Shown one piece after another: positions 37,701 to 50,452 of a stretch of DNA of 64,000 nucleotides. The stretch comes from Steinernema hermaphroditum. Taxonomy: Eukaryota; Nematoda; Chromadorea; Rhabditida; Steinernematidae. Under the pieces are notes generated by a model, which worked only from the letters and a program-made list of their open reading frames with translations, did not search any database and was not told where the DNA came from. Made by a program: the position numbers and the translations under genes. Every line of letters begins with the position of its first letter. The stretch's first letter is position 1. The DNA lies in NCBI GenBank assembly GCA_030435675.1, contig CM059621.1, positions 17,846,653-17,910,652 of the forward strand, in the 5' to 3' direction.

Positions 37701-39198
37701 ATTGAAAGTTTTGCAGGAAACTAAGATAGTCCACAGTAATCCCAACGGGAGTAGGCGCGTTCGATCAGGCTCGTGCAGTTCTACAACATCCAATCATAAA
37801 AATGCTATGGTACTTTGGAGCAGGAGGGTCAGATGCAGAGCTTTTGGTATGAGCAAGGGCCCTGCTGTCTCGAATTGAAAGTTTTGCAGGAAACTAAGAT
37901 AGTCCACAGTAATCCCAACGGGAGTAGGCGCGTTCGATCAGGCTCGTGCAGTTCTACAAGATCCAATCATAAAAATGCTATGGTACTTTGGAGCAGGAGG
38001 GTCAGATGCAGAGCTTTTGGTATGAGCAAGGGCCCTGCTGTCTCGAATTGAAAGTTTTGCAGGAAACTAAGATAGTCCACAGTAATCCCAACGGGAGTAG
38101 GCGCGTTCGATCAGGCTCGTGCAGTTCTACAAGATCCAATCATAAAAATGCTATGGTACTTTGGAGCAGGAGGGTCAGATGCAGAGCTTTTGGTATGAGC
38201 AAGGGCCCTGCTGTCTCGAATTGAAAGTTTTGCAGGAAACTAAGATAGTCCACAGTAATCCCAACGGGAGTAGGCGCGTTCGATCAGGCTCGTGCAGTTC
38301 TACAAGATCCAATCATAAAAATGCTATGGTACTTTGGAGCAGGAGGGTCAGATGCAGAGCTTTTGGTATGAGCAAGGGCCCTGCTGTCTCGAATTGAAAG
38401 TTTTGCAGGAAACTAAGATAGTCCACAGTAATCCCAACGGGAGTAGGCGCGTTCGATCAGGCTCGTGCAGTTCTACAAGATCCAATCATAAAAATGCTAT
38501 GGTACTTTGGAGCAGGAGGGTCAGATGCAGAGCTTTTGGTATGAGCAAGGGCCCTGCTGTCTCGAATTGAAAGTTTTGCAGGAAACTAAGATAGTCCACA
38601 GTAATCCCAACGGGAATAGGCGCGTTCGATCAGGCTCGTGCAGTTCTACAACATCCAATCATAAAAATGCTATGGTACTTTGGAGCAGGAGGGTCAGATG
38701 CAGAGCTTTTGGTATGAGCAAGGGCCCTGCTGTCTCGAATTGAAAGTTTTGCAGGAAACTAAGATAGTCCACAGTAATCCCAACGGGAATAGGCGCGTTC
38801 GATCAGGCTCGTGCAGTTCTACAAGATCCAATCATAAAAATGCTATGGTACTTTGGAGCAGGAGGGTCAGATGCAGAGCTTTTGGTATGAGCAAGGGCCC
38901 TGCTGTCTCGAATTGAAAGTTTTGCAGGAAACTAAGATAGTCCACAGTAATCCCAACGGGAGTAGGCGCGTTCGATCAGGCTCGTGCAGTTCTACAACAT
39001 CCAATCATAAAAATGCTATGGTACTTTGGAGCAGGAGGGTCAGATGCAGAGCTTTTGGTATGAGCAAGGGCCCTGCTGTCTCGAATTGAAAGTTTTGCAG
39101 GAAACTAAGATAGTCCACAGTAATCCCAACGGGAGTAGGCGCGTTCGATCAGGCTCGTGCAGTTCTACAAGATCCAATCATAAAAATGCTATGGTACT

Positions 39199-40755
39199 TT
39201 GGAGCAGGAGGGTCAGATGCAGAGCTTTTGGTATGAGCAAGGGCCCTGCTGTCTCGAATTGAAAGTTTTGCAGGAAACTAAGATAGTCCACAGTAATCCC
39301 AACGGGAATAGGCGCGTTCGATCAGGCTCGTGCAGTTCTACAAGATCCAATCATAAAAATGCTATGGTACTTTGGAGCAGGAGGGTCAGATGCAGAGCTT
39401 TTGGTATGAGCAAGGGCCCTGCTGTCTCGAATTGAAAGTTTTGCAGGAAACTAAGATAGTCCACAGTAGTCCCAACGGGAGTAGGCGCGTTCGATCAGGC
39501 TCGTGCAGTTCTACAACATCCAATCATAAAAATGCTATGGTACTTTGGAGCAGGAGGGTCAGATGCAGAGCTTTTGGTATGAGCAAGGGCCCTGCTGTCT
39601 CGAATTGAAAGTTTTGCAGGAAACTAAGATAGTCCACAGTAATCCCAACGGGAGTAGGCGCGTTCGATCAGGCTCGTGCAGTTCTACAACATCCAATCAT
39701 AAAAATGCTATGGTACTTTGGAGCAGGAGGGTCAGATGCAGAGCTTTTGGTATGAGCAAGGGCCCTGCTGTCTCGAATTGAAAGTTTTGCAGGAAACTAA
39801 GATAGTCCACAGTAATCCCAACGGGAATAGGCGCGTTCGATCAGGCTCGTGCAGTTCTACAAGATCCAATCATAAAAATGCTATGGTACTTTGGAGCAGG
39901 AGGGTCAGATGCAGAGCTTTTGGTATGAGCAAGGGCCCTGCTGTCTCGAATTGAAAGTTTTGCAGGAAACTAAGATAGTCCACAGTAATCCCAACGGGAG
40001 TAGGCGCGTTCGATCAGGCTCGTGCAGTTCTACAACATCCAATCATAAAAATGCTATGGTACTTTGGAGCAGGAGGGTCAGATGCAGAGCTTTTGGTATG
40101 AGCAAGGGCCCTGCTGTCTCGAATTGAAAGTTTTGCAGGAAACTAAGATAGTCCACAGTAATCCCAACGGGAGTAGGCGCGTTCGATCAGGCTCGTGCAG
40201 TTCTACAACATCCAATCATAAAAATGCTATGGTACTTTGGAGCAGGAGGGTCAGATGCAGAGCTTTTGGTATGAGCAAGGGCCCTGCTGTCTCGAATTGA
40301 AAGTTTTGCAGGAAACTAAGATAGTCCACAGTAATCCCAACGGGAATAGGCGCGTTCGATCAGGCTCGTGCAGTTCTACAAGATCCAATCATAAAAATGC
40401 TATGGTACTTTGGAGCAGGAGGGTCAGATGCAGAGCTTTTGGTATGAGCAAGGGCCCTGCTGTCTCGAATTGAAAGTTTTGCAGGAAACTAAGATAGTCC
40501 ACAGTAGTCCCAACGGGAGTAGGCGCGTTCGATCAGGCTCGTGCAGTTCTACAACATCCAATCATAAAAATGCTATGGTACTTTGGAGCAGGAGGGTCAG
40601 ATGCAGAGCTTTTGGTATGAGCAAGGGCCCTGCTGTCTCGAATTGAAAGTTTTGCAGGAAACTAAGATAGTCCACAGTAATCCCAACGGGAGTAGGCGCG
40701 TTCGATCAGGCTCGTGCAGTTCTACAACATCCAATCATAAAAATGCTATGGTACT
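39199..40755 (+). repeat. Three-monomer (519-bp) higher-order repeat
   Basis: Three consecutive trimers begin at 39199, 39718 and 40237. Each is: GAATAGG/AGATCC monomer, ACATCC monomer, ACATCC monomer. In the first and third trimers the middle monomer also has AGTCCC, giving a superimposed period of 1038 bp. After 40755 the pattern continues with one extra ACATCC monomer before the next GAATAGG/AGATCC copy at 40929, so it decays by monomer insertion or unequal exchange. Confidence 0.65.
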
Positions 40756-43700
40756 TTGGAGCAGGAGGGTCAGATGCAGAGCTCTTGGTATGAGCAAGGG
40801 CCCTGCTGTCTCGAATTGAAAGTTTTGCAGGAAACTAAGATAGTCCACAGTAATCCCAACGGGAGTAGGCGCGTTCGATCAGGCTCGTGCAGTTCTACAA
40901 CATCCAATCATAAAAATGCTATGGTACTTTGGAGCAGGAGGGTCAGATGCAGAGCTTTTGGTATGAGCAAGGGCCCTGCTGTCTCGAATTGAAAGTTTTG
41001 CAGGAAACTAAGATAGTCCACAGTAATCCCAACGGGAATAGGCGCGTTCGATCAGGCTCGTGCAGTTCTACAAGATCCAATCATAAAAATGCTATGGTAC
41101 TTTGGAGCAGGAGGGTCAGATGCAGAGCTTTTGGTATGAGCAAGGGCCCTGCTGTCTCGAATTGAAAGTTTTGCAGGAAACTAAGATAGTCCACAGTAGT
41201 CCCAACGGGAGTAGGCGCGTTCGATCAGGCTCGTGCAGTTCTACAACATCCAATCATAAAAATGCTATGGTACTTTGGAGCAGGAGGGTCAGATGCAGAG
41301 CTTTTGGTATGAGCAAGGGCCCTGCTGTCTCGAATTGAAAGTTTTGCAGGAAACTAAGATAGTCCACAGTAATCCCAACGGGAGTAGGCGCGTTCGATCA
41401 GGCTCGTGCAGTTCTACAAGATCCAATCATAAAAATGCTATGGTACTTTGGAGCAGGAGGGTCAGATGCAGAGCTTTTGGTATGAGCAAGGGCCCTGCTG
41501 TCTCGAATTGAAAGTTTTGCAGGAAACTAAGATAGTCCACAGTAATCCCAACGGGAATAGGCGCGTTTGATCAGGCTCGTGCAGTTCTACAAGATCCAAT
41601 CATAAAAATGCTATGGTACTTTGGAGCAGGAGGGTCAGATGCAGAGCTTTTGGTATGAGCAGGGGCCCTGCTGTCTCGAATTGAAAGTTTTGCAGGAAAC
41701 TAAGATAGTCCACAGTAATCCCAACGGGAATAGGCGCGTTCGATCAGGCTCGTGCAGTTCTACAAGATCCAATCATAAAAATGCTATGGTACTTTGGAGC
41801 AGGAGGGTCAGATGCAGAGCTTTTGGTATGAGCAAGGGCCCTGCTGTCTCGAATTGAAAGTTTTGCAGGAAACTAAGATAGTCCACAGTAATCCCAACGG
41901 GAGTAGGCGCGTTCGATCAGGCTCGTGCAGTTCTACAACATCCAATCATAAAAATGCTATGGTACTTTGGAGCAGGAGGGTCAGATGCAGAGCTTTTGGT
42001 ATGAGCAAGGCCCCTGCTGTCTCGAATTGAAAGTTTTGCAGGAAACTAAGATAGTCCACAGTAATCCCAACGGGAGTAGGCGCGTTCGATCAGGCTCGTG
42101 CAGTTGTACAAGATTCAATCATAAAAATGCTATGGTACTTTGGAGCAGGAGGGTCAGATGCAGAGCTCTTGGTATGAGCAAGGGCCCTGCTGTCTCGAAT
42201 TGAAAGTTTTGCAGGAAACTAAGATAGTCCACAGTAATCCCAACGGGAGTAGGCGCGTTCGATCAGGCTCGTGCAGTTCTACAAGATTCAATCATAAAAA
42301 TGCTATGGTACTTTGGAGCAGGAGGGTCAGATGCAGAGCTCTTGGTATGAGCAAGGGCCCTGCTGTCTCGAATTGAAAGTTTTGCAGGAAACTAAGATAG
42401 TCCACAGTAATCCCAACGGGAGTAGGCGCGTTCGATCAGGCTCGTGCAGTTCTACAAGATCCAATCATAAAAATGCTATGGTACTTTGGAGCAGGAGGGT
42501 CAGATGCAGAGCTTTTGGTATGAACAAGGCCTCTGCTGTCTCGAATTGAAAGTTTTGCAGGAAACTAAGATAGTCCACAGTAATCCCAACGGGAGTAGGC
42601 GCGTTCGATCAGGCTCGTGCAGTTCTACAAGATCCAATCATAAAAATGCTATGGTACTTTGGAGCAGGAGGGTCAGATGCAGAGCTTTTGGTATGAGCAA
42701 GGGCCCTGCTGTCTCGAATTGAAAGTTTTGCAGGAAACTAAGATAGTCCACAGTAATCCCAACGGGAGTAGGCGCGTTCGATCAGGCTCGTGCAGTTCTA
42801 CAACATCCAATCATAAAAATGCTATGGTACTTTGGAGCAGGAGGGTCAGATGCAGAGCTTTTGGTATGAGCAAGGGCCCTGCTGTCTCGAATTGAAAGTT
42901 TTGCAGGAAACTAAGATAGTCCACAGTAATCCCAACGGGAATAGGCGCGTTCGATCAGGCTCGTGCAGTTCTACAAGATCCAATCATAAAAATGCTATGG
43001 TACTTTGGAGCAGGAGGGTCAGATGCAGAGCTTTTGGTATGAGCAAGGGCCCTGCTGTCTCGAATTGAAAGTTTTGCAGGAAACTAAGATAGTCCACAGT
43101 AATCCCAACGGGAATAGGCGCGTTCGATCAGGCTCGTGCAGTTCTACAAGATCCAATCATAAAAATGCTATGGTACTTTGGAGCAGGAGGGTCAGATGCA
43201 GAGCTTTTGGTATGAGCAAGGGCCCTGCTGTCTCGAATTGAAAGTTTTGCAGGAAACTAAGATAGTCCACAGTAATCCCAACGGGAGTAGGCGCGTTCGA
43301 TCAGGCTCGTGCAGTTCTACAAGATCCAATCATAAAAATGCTATGGTACTTTGGAGCAGGAGGGTCAGATGCAGAGCTTTTGGTATGAGCAAGGCCTCTG
43401 CTGTCTCGAATTGAAAGTTTTGCAGGAAACTAAGATAGTCCACAGTAATCCCAACGGGAGTAGGCGCGTTCGATCAGGCTCGTGCAGTTCTACAAGATTC
43501 AATCATAAAAATGCTATGGTACTTTGGAGCAGGAGGGTCAGATGCAGAGCTCTTGGTATGAGCAAGGGCCCTGCTGTCTCGAATTGAAAGTTTTGCAGGA
43601 AACTAAGATAGTCCACAGTAATCCCAACGGGAATAGGCGCGTTCGATCAGGCTCGTGCAGTTGTACAAGATTCAATCATAAAAATGCTATGGTACTTTGG

Positions 43701-44930
43701 AGCAGGAGGGTCAGATGCAGAGCTCTTGGTATGAGCAAGGGCCCTGCTGTCTCGAATTGAAAGTTTTGCAGGAAACTAAGATAGTCCACAGTAATCCCAA
43801 CGGGAGTAGGCGCGTTCGATCAGGCTCGTGCAGTAGAACAAGATTCAATCATAAAAATGCTATGGTACTTTGGAGCAGGAGGGTCAGATGCAGAGCTCTT
43901 GGTATGAGCAAGGGCCCTGCTGTCTCGAATTGAAAGTTTTGCAGGAAACTAAGATAGTCCACAGTAATCCCAACGGGAGTAGGCGCGTTCGATCAGGCTC
44001 GTGCAGTTCTACAACATCCAATCATAAAAATGCTATGGTACTTTGGAGCAGGAGGGTCAGATGCAGAGCTCTTGGTATGAGCAAGGCCCCTGCTGTCTCG
44101 AATTGAAAGTTTTGCAGGAAACTAAGATAGTCCACAGTAGTCCCAACGGGAGTAGGCGCGTTCGATCAGGCTCGTGCAGTTCTACAACATCCAATCATAA
44201 AAATGCTATGGTACTTTGGAGCAGGAGGGTCAGATGCAGAGCTTTTGGTATGAGCAAGGGCCCTGCTGTCTCGAATTGAAAGTTTTGCAGGAAACTAAGA
44301 TAGTCCACAGTAGTCCCAACGGGAGTAGGCGCGTTCGATCAGGCTCGTGCAGTTCTACAACATCCAATCATAAAAATGCTATGGTACTTTGGAGCAGGAG
44401 GGTCAGATGCAGAGCTTTTGGTATGAGCAAGGGCCCTGCTGTCTCGAATTGAAAGTTTTGCAGGAAACTAAGATAGTCCACAGTAATCCCAACGGGAGTA
44501 GGCGCGTTCGATCAGGCTCGTGCAGTAGTACAAGATTCAATCATAAAAATGCTATGGTACTTTGGAGCAGGAGGGTCAGATGCAGAGCTCTTGGTATGAG
44601 CAAGGGCCCTGCTGTCTCGAATTGAAAGTTTTGCAGGAAACTAAGATAGTCCACAGTAATCCCAACGGGAGTAGGCGCGTTCGATCAGGCTCGTGCAGTT
44701 CTACAACATCCAATCATAAAAATGCTATGGTACTTTGGAGCAGGAGGGTCAGATGCAGAGCTTTTGGTATGAGCGGGGGCCCTGCTGTCTCGAATTGAAA
44801 GTTTTGCAGGAAACTAAGATAGTCCACAGTAATCCCAACGGGAATAGGCGCGTTCGATCAGGCTCGTGCAGTAGAACAAGATTCAATCATAAAAATGCTA
44901 TGGTACTTTGGAGCAGGAGGGTCAGATGCA

Positions 44931-45290
44931 GAGCTCTTTGTATGAACAAGGCCTCAACTGTCTCGAATTGAAAGTTTTGCAGGAAACTAAGATAGTCCAC
45001 AGTAATCCCAACGGGAATAGGCGCGTTTGATCAGGCTCGTGCAGTTCTACAAGATCCAATCATAAAAATGATATGGCACTTTGGAGCACGAGGGTCAGAT
45101 GCAGAGCTTTTGGTATGAGCGGGGGCCCTGCTGTCTCGAATTGAAAGTTTTGCAGGAAACTAAGATAGTCCACAGTAATCCCAACGGGAGTAGGCGCGTT
45201 CGATCAGGCTCGTGCAGTTCTACAACATCCAATCATAAAAATGCTATGGTACTTTGGAGCAGGAGGGTCAGATGCAGAGCTTTTGGTATG
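44931..45290 (+). repeat. Module with CTCTTTGTATGAACAAGGCC tail and CACTT/CACGAG monomer (copy B)
   Basis: The 30-bp tail at 44931-44960 is identical to those at 2357 and 5823. The next monomer has TTTGATC, GATATGGCACTT with CACT at 45076, GCACGAGG and a CGGGGGCCC tail, and is followed by an ACATCC monomer. The same CACTT monomer and the following ACATCC monomer occur 61 monomers upstream near 34521, whereas the preceding tail there differs. Confidence 0.7.
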
Positions 45291-48200
45291 AACAAGGCCT
45301 CTACTGTCTCGAATTGAAAGTTTTGCAGGAAACTAAGATAGTCCACAGTAATTCCAACGGGAGTAGGCGCGTTCGATCAGGCTCGTGCAGTAGAACAAGA
45401 TTCAATCATAAAAATGCTATGGTACTTTGGAGCAGGAGGGTCAGATGCAGAGCTCTTGGTATGAGCAAGGGCCCTGCTGTCTCGAATTGAAAGTTTTGCA
45501 GGAAACTAAGATAGTCCACAGTAATCCCAACGGGAGTAGGCGCGTTCGATCAGGCTCGTGCAGTAGTACAAGATTCAATCATAAAAATGCTATGGTACTT
45601 TGGAGCAGGAGGGTCAGATGCAGAGCTCTTGGTATGAGCAAGGGCCCTGCTGTCTCGAATTGAAAGTTTTGCAGGAAACTAAGATAGTCCACAGTAATCC
45701 CAACGGGAGTAGGCGCGTTCGATCAGGCTCGTGCAGTTGTACAAGATTCAATCATAAAAATGCTATGGTACTTTGGAGCAGGAGGGTCAGATGCAGAGCT
45801 TTTGGTATGAGCAAGGGCCCTGCTGTCTCGAATTGAAAGTTTTGCAGGAAACTAAGATAGTCCACAGTAATCCCAACGGGAATAGGCGCGTTCGATCAGG
45901 CTCGTGCAGTTCTACAAGATCCAATCATAAAAATGCTATGGTACTTTGGAGCAGGAGGGTCAGATGCAGAGCTTTTGGTATGAGCAAGGGCCCTGCTGTC
46001 TCGAATTGAAAGTTTTGCAGGAAACTAAGATAGTCCACAGTAATCCCAACGGGAGTAGGCGCGTTCGATCAGGCTCGTGCAGTTGTACAAGATTCAATCA
46101 TAAAAATGCTATGGTACTTTGGAGCAGGAGGGTCAGATGCAGAGCTTTTGGTATGAGCAAGGGCCCTGCTGTCTCGAATTGAAAGTTTTGCAGGAAACTA
46201 AGATAGTCCACAGTAATCCCAACGGGAATAGGCGCGTTTGATCAGGCTCGTGCAGTTCTACAAGATCCAATCATAAAAATGCTATGGTACTTTGGAGCAG
46301 GAGGGTCAGATGCAGAGCTTTTGGTATGAGCAAGGGCCCTGCTGTCTCGAATTGAAAGTTTTGCAGGAAACTAAGATAGTCCACAGTAATCCCAACGGGA
46401 GTAGGCGCGTTCGATCAGGCTCGTGCAGTTCTACAACATCCAATCATAAAAATGCTATGGTACTTTGGAGCAGGAGGGTCAGATGCAGAGCTTTTGGTAT
46501 GAGCAAGGGCCTCTGCTGTCTCGAATTGAAAGTTTTGCAGGAAACTAAGATAGTCCACAGTAATCCCAACGGGAGTAGGCGCGTTCGATCAGGCTCGTGC
46601 AGTTGAACAAGATTCAATCATAAAAATGCTATGGTACTTTGGAGCAGGAGGGTCAGATGCAGAGCTTTTGGTATGAGCAAGGGCCCTGCTGTCTCGAATT
46701 GAAAGTTTTGCAGGAAACTAAGATAGTCCACAGTAATCCCAACGGGAGTAGGCGCGTTCGATCAGGCTCGTGCAGTAGAACAAGATTCAATCATAAAAAT
46801 GCTATGGTACTTTGGAGCAGGAGGGTCAGATGCAGAGCTTTTGGTATGAGCAAGGGCCCTGCTGTCTCGAATTGAAAGTTTTGCAGGAAACTAAGATAGT
46901 CCACAGTAATCCCAACGGGAGTAGGCGCGTTCGATCAGGCTCGTGCAGTAGAACAAGATTCAATCATAAAAATGCTATGGTACTTTGGAGCAGGAGGGTC
47001 AGATGCAGAGCTCTTGGTATGAGCAAGGGCCCTGCTGTCTCGAATTGAAAGTTTTGCAGGAAACTAAGATAGTCCACAGTAATCCCAACGGGAGTAGGCG
47101 CGTTCGATCAGGCTCGTGCAGTTGTACAAGATTCAATCATAAAAATGCTATGGTACTTTGGAGCAGGAGGGTCAGATGCAGAGCTCTTGGTATGAGCAAG
47201 GGCCCTGCTGTCTCGAATTGAAAGTTTTGCAGGAAACTAAGATAGTCCACAGTAATCCCAACGGGAGTAGGCGCGTTCGATCAGGCTCGTGCAGTTGAAC
47301 AAGATTCAATCATAAAAATGCTATGGTACTTTGGAGCAGGAGGGTCAGATGCAGAGCTTTTGGTATGAGCAAGGGCCCTGCTGTCTCGAATTGAAAGTTT
47401 TGCAGGAAACTAAGATAGTCCACAGTAATCCCAACGGGAATAGGCGCGTTTGATCAGGCTCGTGCAGTTCTACAAGATCCAATCATAAAAATGATATGGT
47501 ACTTTGGAGCAGGAGGGTCAGATGCAGAGCTTTTGGTATGAGCGGGGGCCCTGCTGTCTCGAATTGAAAGTTTTGCAGGAAACTAAGATAGTCCACAGTA
47601 ATCCCAACGGGAGTAGGCGCGTTCGATCAGGCTCGTGCAGTTGTACAAGATTCAATCATAAAAATGCTATGGTACTTTGGAGCAGGAGGGTCAGATGCAG
47701 AGCTTTTGGTATGAGCAAGGGCCCTGCTGTCTCGAATTGAAAGTTTTGCAGGAAACTAAGATAGTCCACAGTAATCCCAACGGGAGTAGGCGCGTTCGAT
47801 CAGGCTCGTGCAGTTGAACAAGATTCAATCATAAAAATGCTATGGTACTTTGGAGCAGGAGGGTCAGATGCAGAGCTTTTGGTATGAGCAAGGGCCCTGC
47901 TGTCTCGAATTGAAAGTTTTGCAGGAAACTAAGATAGTCCACAGTAATCCCAACGGGAATAGGCGCGTTCGATCAGGCTCGTGCAGTTCTACAAGATCCA
48001 ATCATAAAAATGATATGGTACTTTGGAGCAGGAGGGTCAGATGCAGAGCTTTTGGTATGAGCGGGGGCCCTGCTGTCTCGAATTGAAAGTTTTGCAGGAA
48101 ACTAAGATAGTCCACAGTAATCCCAACGGGAGTAGGCGCGTTCGATCAGGCTCGTGCAGTTCTACAACATCCAATCATAAAAATGCTATGGTACTTTGGA

Positions 48201-49579
48201 GCAGGAGGGTCAGATGCAGAGCTTTTGGTATGAACAAGGCCTCTGCTGTCTCGAATTGAAAGTTTTGCAGGAAACTAAGATAGTCCACAGTAATCCCAAC
48301 GGGAGTAGGCGCGTTCGATCAGGCTCGTGCAGTAGAACAAGATTCAATCATAAAAATGCTATGGTACTTTGGAGCAGGAGGGTCAGATGCAGAGCTTTTG
48401 GTATGAGCAAGGGCCCTGCTGTCTCGAATTGAAAGTTTTGCAGGAAACTAAGATAGTCCACAGTAATCCCAACGGGAGTAGGCGCGTTCGATCAGGCTCG
48501 TGCAGTTGTACAAGATTCAATCATAAAAATGCTATGGTACTTTGGAGCAGGAGGGTCAGATGCAGAGCTCTTGGTATGAGCAAGGGCCCTGCTGTCTCGA
48601 ATTGAAAGTTTTGCAGGAAACTAAGATAGTCCACAGTAATCCCAACGGGAGTAGGCGCGTTCGATCAGGCTCGTGCAGTAGAACAAGATTCAATCATAAA
48701 AATGCTATGGTACTTTGGAGCAGGAGGGTCAGATGCAGAGCTTTTGGTATGAGCAAGGGCCCTGCTGTCTCGAATTGAAAGTTTTGCAGGAAACTAAGAT
48801 AGTCCACAGCAGTCCCAACGGGAGTAGGCGCGTTCGATCAGGCTCGTGCAGTTCTACAACATCCAATCATAAAAATGCTATGGTACTTTGGAGCAGGAGG
48901 GTCAGATGCAGAGCTTTTGGTATGAGCAAGGGCCCTGCTGTCTCGAATTGAAAGTTTTGCAGGAAACTAAGATAGTCCACAGTAATCCCAACGGGAGTAG
49001 GCGCGTTCGATCAGGCTCGTGCAGTTCTACAACATCCAATCATAAAAATGCTATGGTACTTTGGAGCAGGAGGGTCAGATGCAGAGCTTTTGGTATGAAC
49101 AAGGCCCCTGCTGTCTCGAATTGAAAGTTTTGCAGGAAACTAAGATAGTCCACAGTAATCCCAACGGGAGTAGGCGCGTTCGATCAGGCTCGTGCAGTTC
49201 AACAAGATTCAATCATAAAAATGCTATGGTACTTTGGAGCAGGAGGGTCAGATGCAGAGCTTTTGGTATGAGCAAGGGCCCTGCTGTCTCGAATTGAAAG
49301 TTTTGCAGGAAACTAAGATAGTCCACAGTAATCCCAACGGGAGTAGGCGCGTTCGATCAGGCTCGTGCAGTTCTACAAGATTCAATCATAAAAATGCTAT
49401 GGTACTTTGGAGCAGGAGGGTCAGATGCAGAGCTCTTGGTATGAGCAAGGGCCCTGCTGTCTCGAATTGAAAGTTTTGCAGGAAACTAAGATAGTCCACA
49501 GTAATCCCAACGGGAGTAGGCGCGTTCGATCAGGCTCGTGCAGTAGAACAAGATTCAATCATAAAAATGCTATGGTACT

Positions 49580-49752
49580 TTGGAGCAGGAGGGTCAGATG
49601 CAGAGCTTTTGGTATGAGCAAGGGCCCTGCTGTCTCGAATTGAAAGTTTTGCAGGAAACTAAGATAGTCCACAGCAGTCCCAATGGGAGTAGGCGCGTTC
49701 GATCAGGCTCATGCAGTTCTACAACATCCAATCATAAAAATGCTATGGTACT
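49580..49752 (+). repeat. Rare triple-variant monomer (twin of 54606-54778)
   Basis: This copy has CAGCAGTCCC, CAATGGG (CpG lost at position 48) and CTCATG (CpG lost at 74/75) together with ACATCC. The only other copy I see with all of these is at 54606-54778. Their distance is 5026 bp, which equals 29 monomers plus the known 8-bp and 1-bp insertions between them. Confidence 0.7.
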
Positions 49753-50199
49753 TTGGAGCAGGAGGGTCAGATGCAGAGCTTTTGGTATGAGCAAGGGCCC
49801 TGCTGTCTCGAATTGAAAGTTTTGCAGGAAACTAAGATAGTCCACAGTAATCCCAACGGGAGTAGGCGCGTTCGATCAGGCTCGTGCAGTTGTACAAGAT
49901 TCAATCATAAAAATGCTATGGTACTTTGGAGCAGGAGGGTCAGATGCAGAGCTTTTGGTATGAGCAAGGGCCCTGCTGTCTCGAATTGAAAGTTTTGCAG
50001 GAAACTAAGATAGTCCACAGTAATCCCAACGGGAGTAGGCGCGTTCGATCAGGCTCGTGCAGTAGAACAAGATTCAATCATAAAAATGCTATGGTACTTT
50101 GGAGCAGGAGGGTCAGATGCAGAGCTCTTGGTATGAGCAAGGGCCCTGCTGTCTCGAATTGAAAGTTTTGCAGGAAACTAAGATAGTCCACAGTAATCC

Positions 50200-50207
50200 G
50201 AAGATCC
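50200..50207 (+). other. 8-bp insertion in one monomer
   Basis: Between AATCC and CAACGGG an extra GAAGATCC is present, making this copy 181 bp. GATCC also occurs at monomer positions 89-93, so it may be a short templated insertion. It is the only insertion longer than 1 bp between 28.9 and 54.7 kb. Confidence 0.8.
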
Positions 50208-50452
50208 CAACGGGAGTAGGCGCGTTCGATCAGGCTCGTGCAGTTGTACAAGATTCAATCATAAAAATGCTATGGTACTTTGGAGCAGGAGGGTCAGATG
50301 CAGAGCTTTTGGTATGAGCAAGGGCCCTGCTGTCTCGAATTGAAAGTTTTGCAGGAAACTAAGATAGTCCACAGTAATCCCAACGGGAGTAGGCGCGTTC
50401 GATCAGGCTCGTGCAGTAGAACAAGATTCAATCATAAAAATGCTATGGTACT

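Larger units (their letters stand above)
31690..42100 (+). repeat. Satellite block with interspersed ACATCC and AGTCCC monomers
   Basis: About 60 monomers. Otherwise consensus-like copies alternate irregularly with copies carrying C at position 89 (ACATCC). A subset of these also have G at position 41 (AGTCCC); in this block AGTCCC copies also carry ACATCC, so the two markers are linked. A recurrent pair is a GAATAGG/AGATCC monomer followed by an AGTCCC/ACATCC monomer (starts near 35393, 39199, 40237, 40929). GCTCTT at position 145 appears in short runs near 33171-33517 and singly later. No net length change occurs in the block. Confidence 0.75.
42100..50452 (+). repeat. Mixed satellite block with GATTC, GCTCTT, TAGAAC, TTGTAC and TTGAAC variants
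   Basis: About 48 monomers in which GATTC (position 92 T), TAGAAC, TTGTAC and TTGAAC reappear after an absence of about 13 kb (28.7-42.1 kb), often with GCTCTT at 145. ACATCC and occasional AGTCCC copies continue. CGGGGGCCC tails recur only singly, near 44774, 45119, 47543 and 48062. One-base insertion occurs near 46510 and an 8-bp insertion at 50200-50207. The block looks like a patchwork of types homogenised separately elsewhere. No genes or mobile elements are visible. Confidence 0.7.
48715..50452 (+). repeat. Possible five-monomer higher-order repeat
   Basis: A TAGAAC/GATTC monomer followed by an AGTCCC or CAGCAGTCCC plus ACATCC monomer occurs with the second member starting at 48715, 49580 and 50453. 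The spacing is 865 bp (5 x 173) and 873 bp (5 x 173 plus the 8-bp insertion at 50200). The monomers inside the two units are not the same types in every slot, so this is a weak or eroded HOR. Confidence 0.45.
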
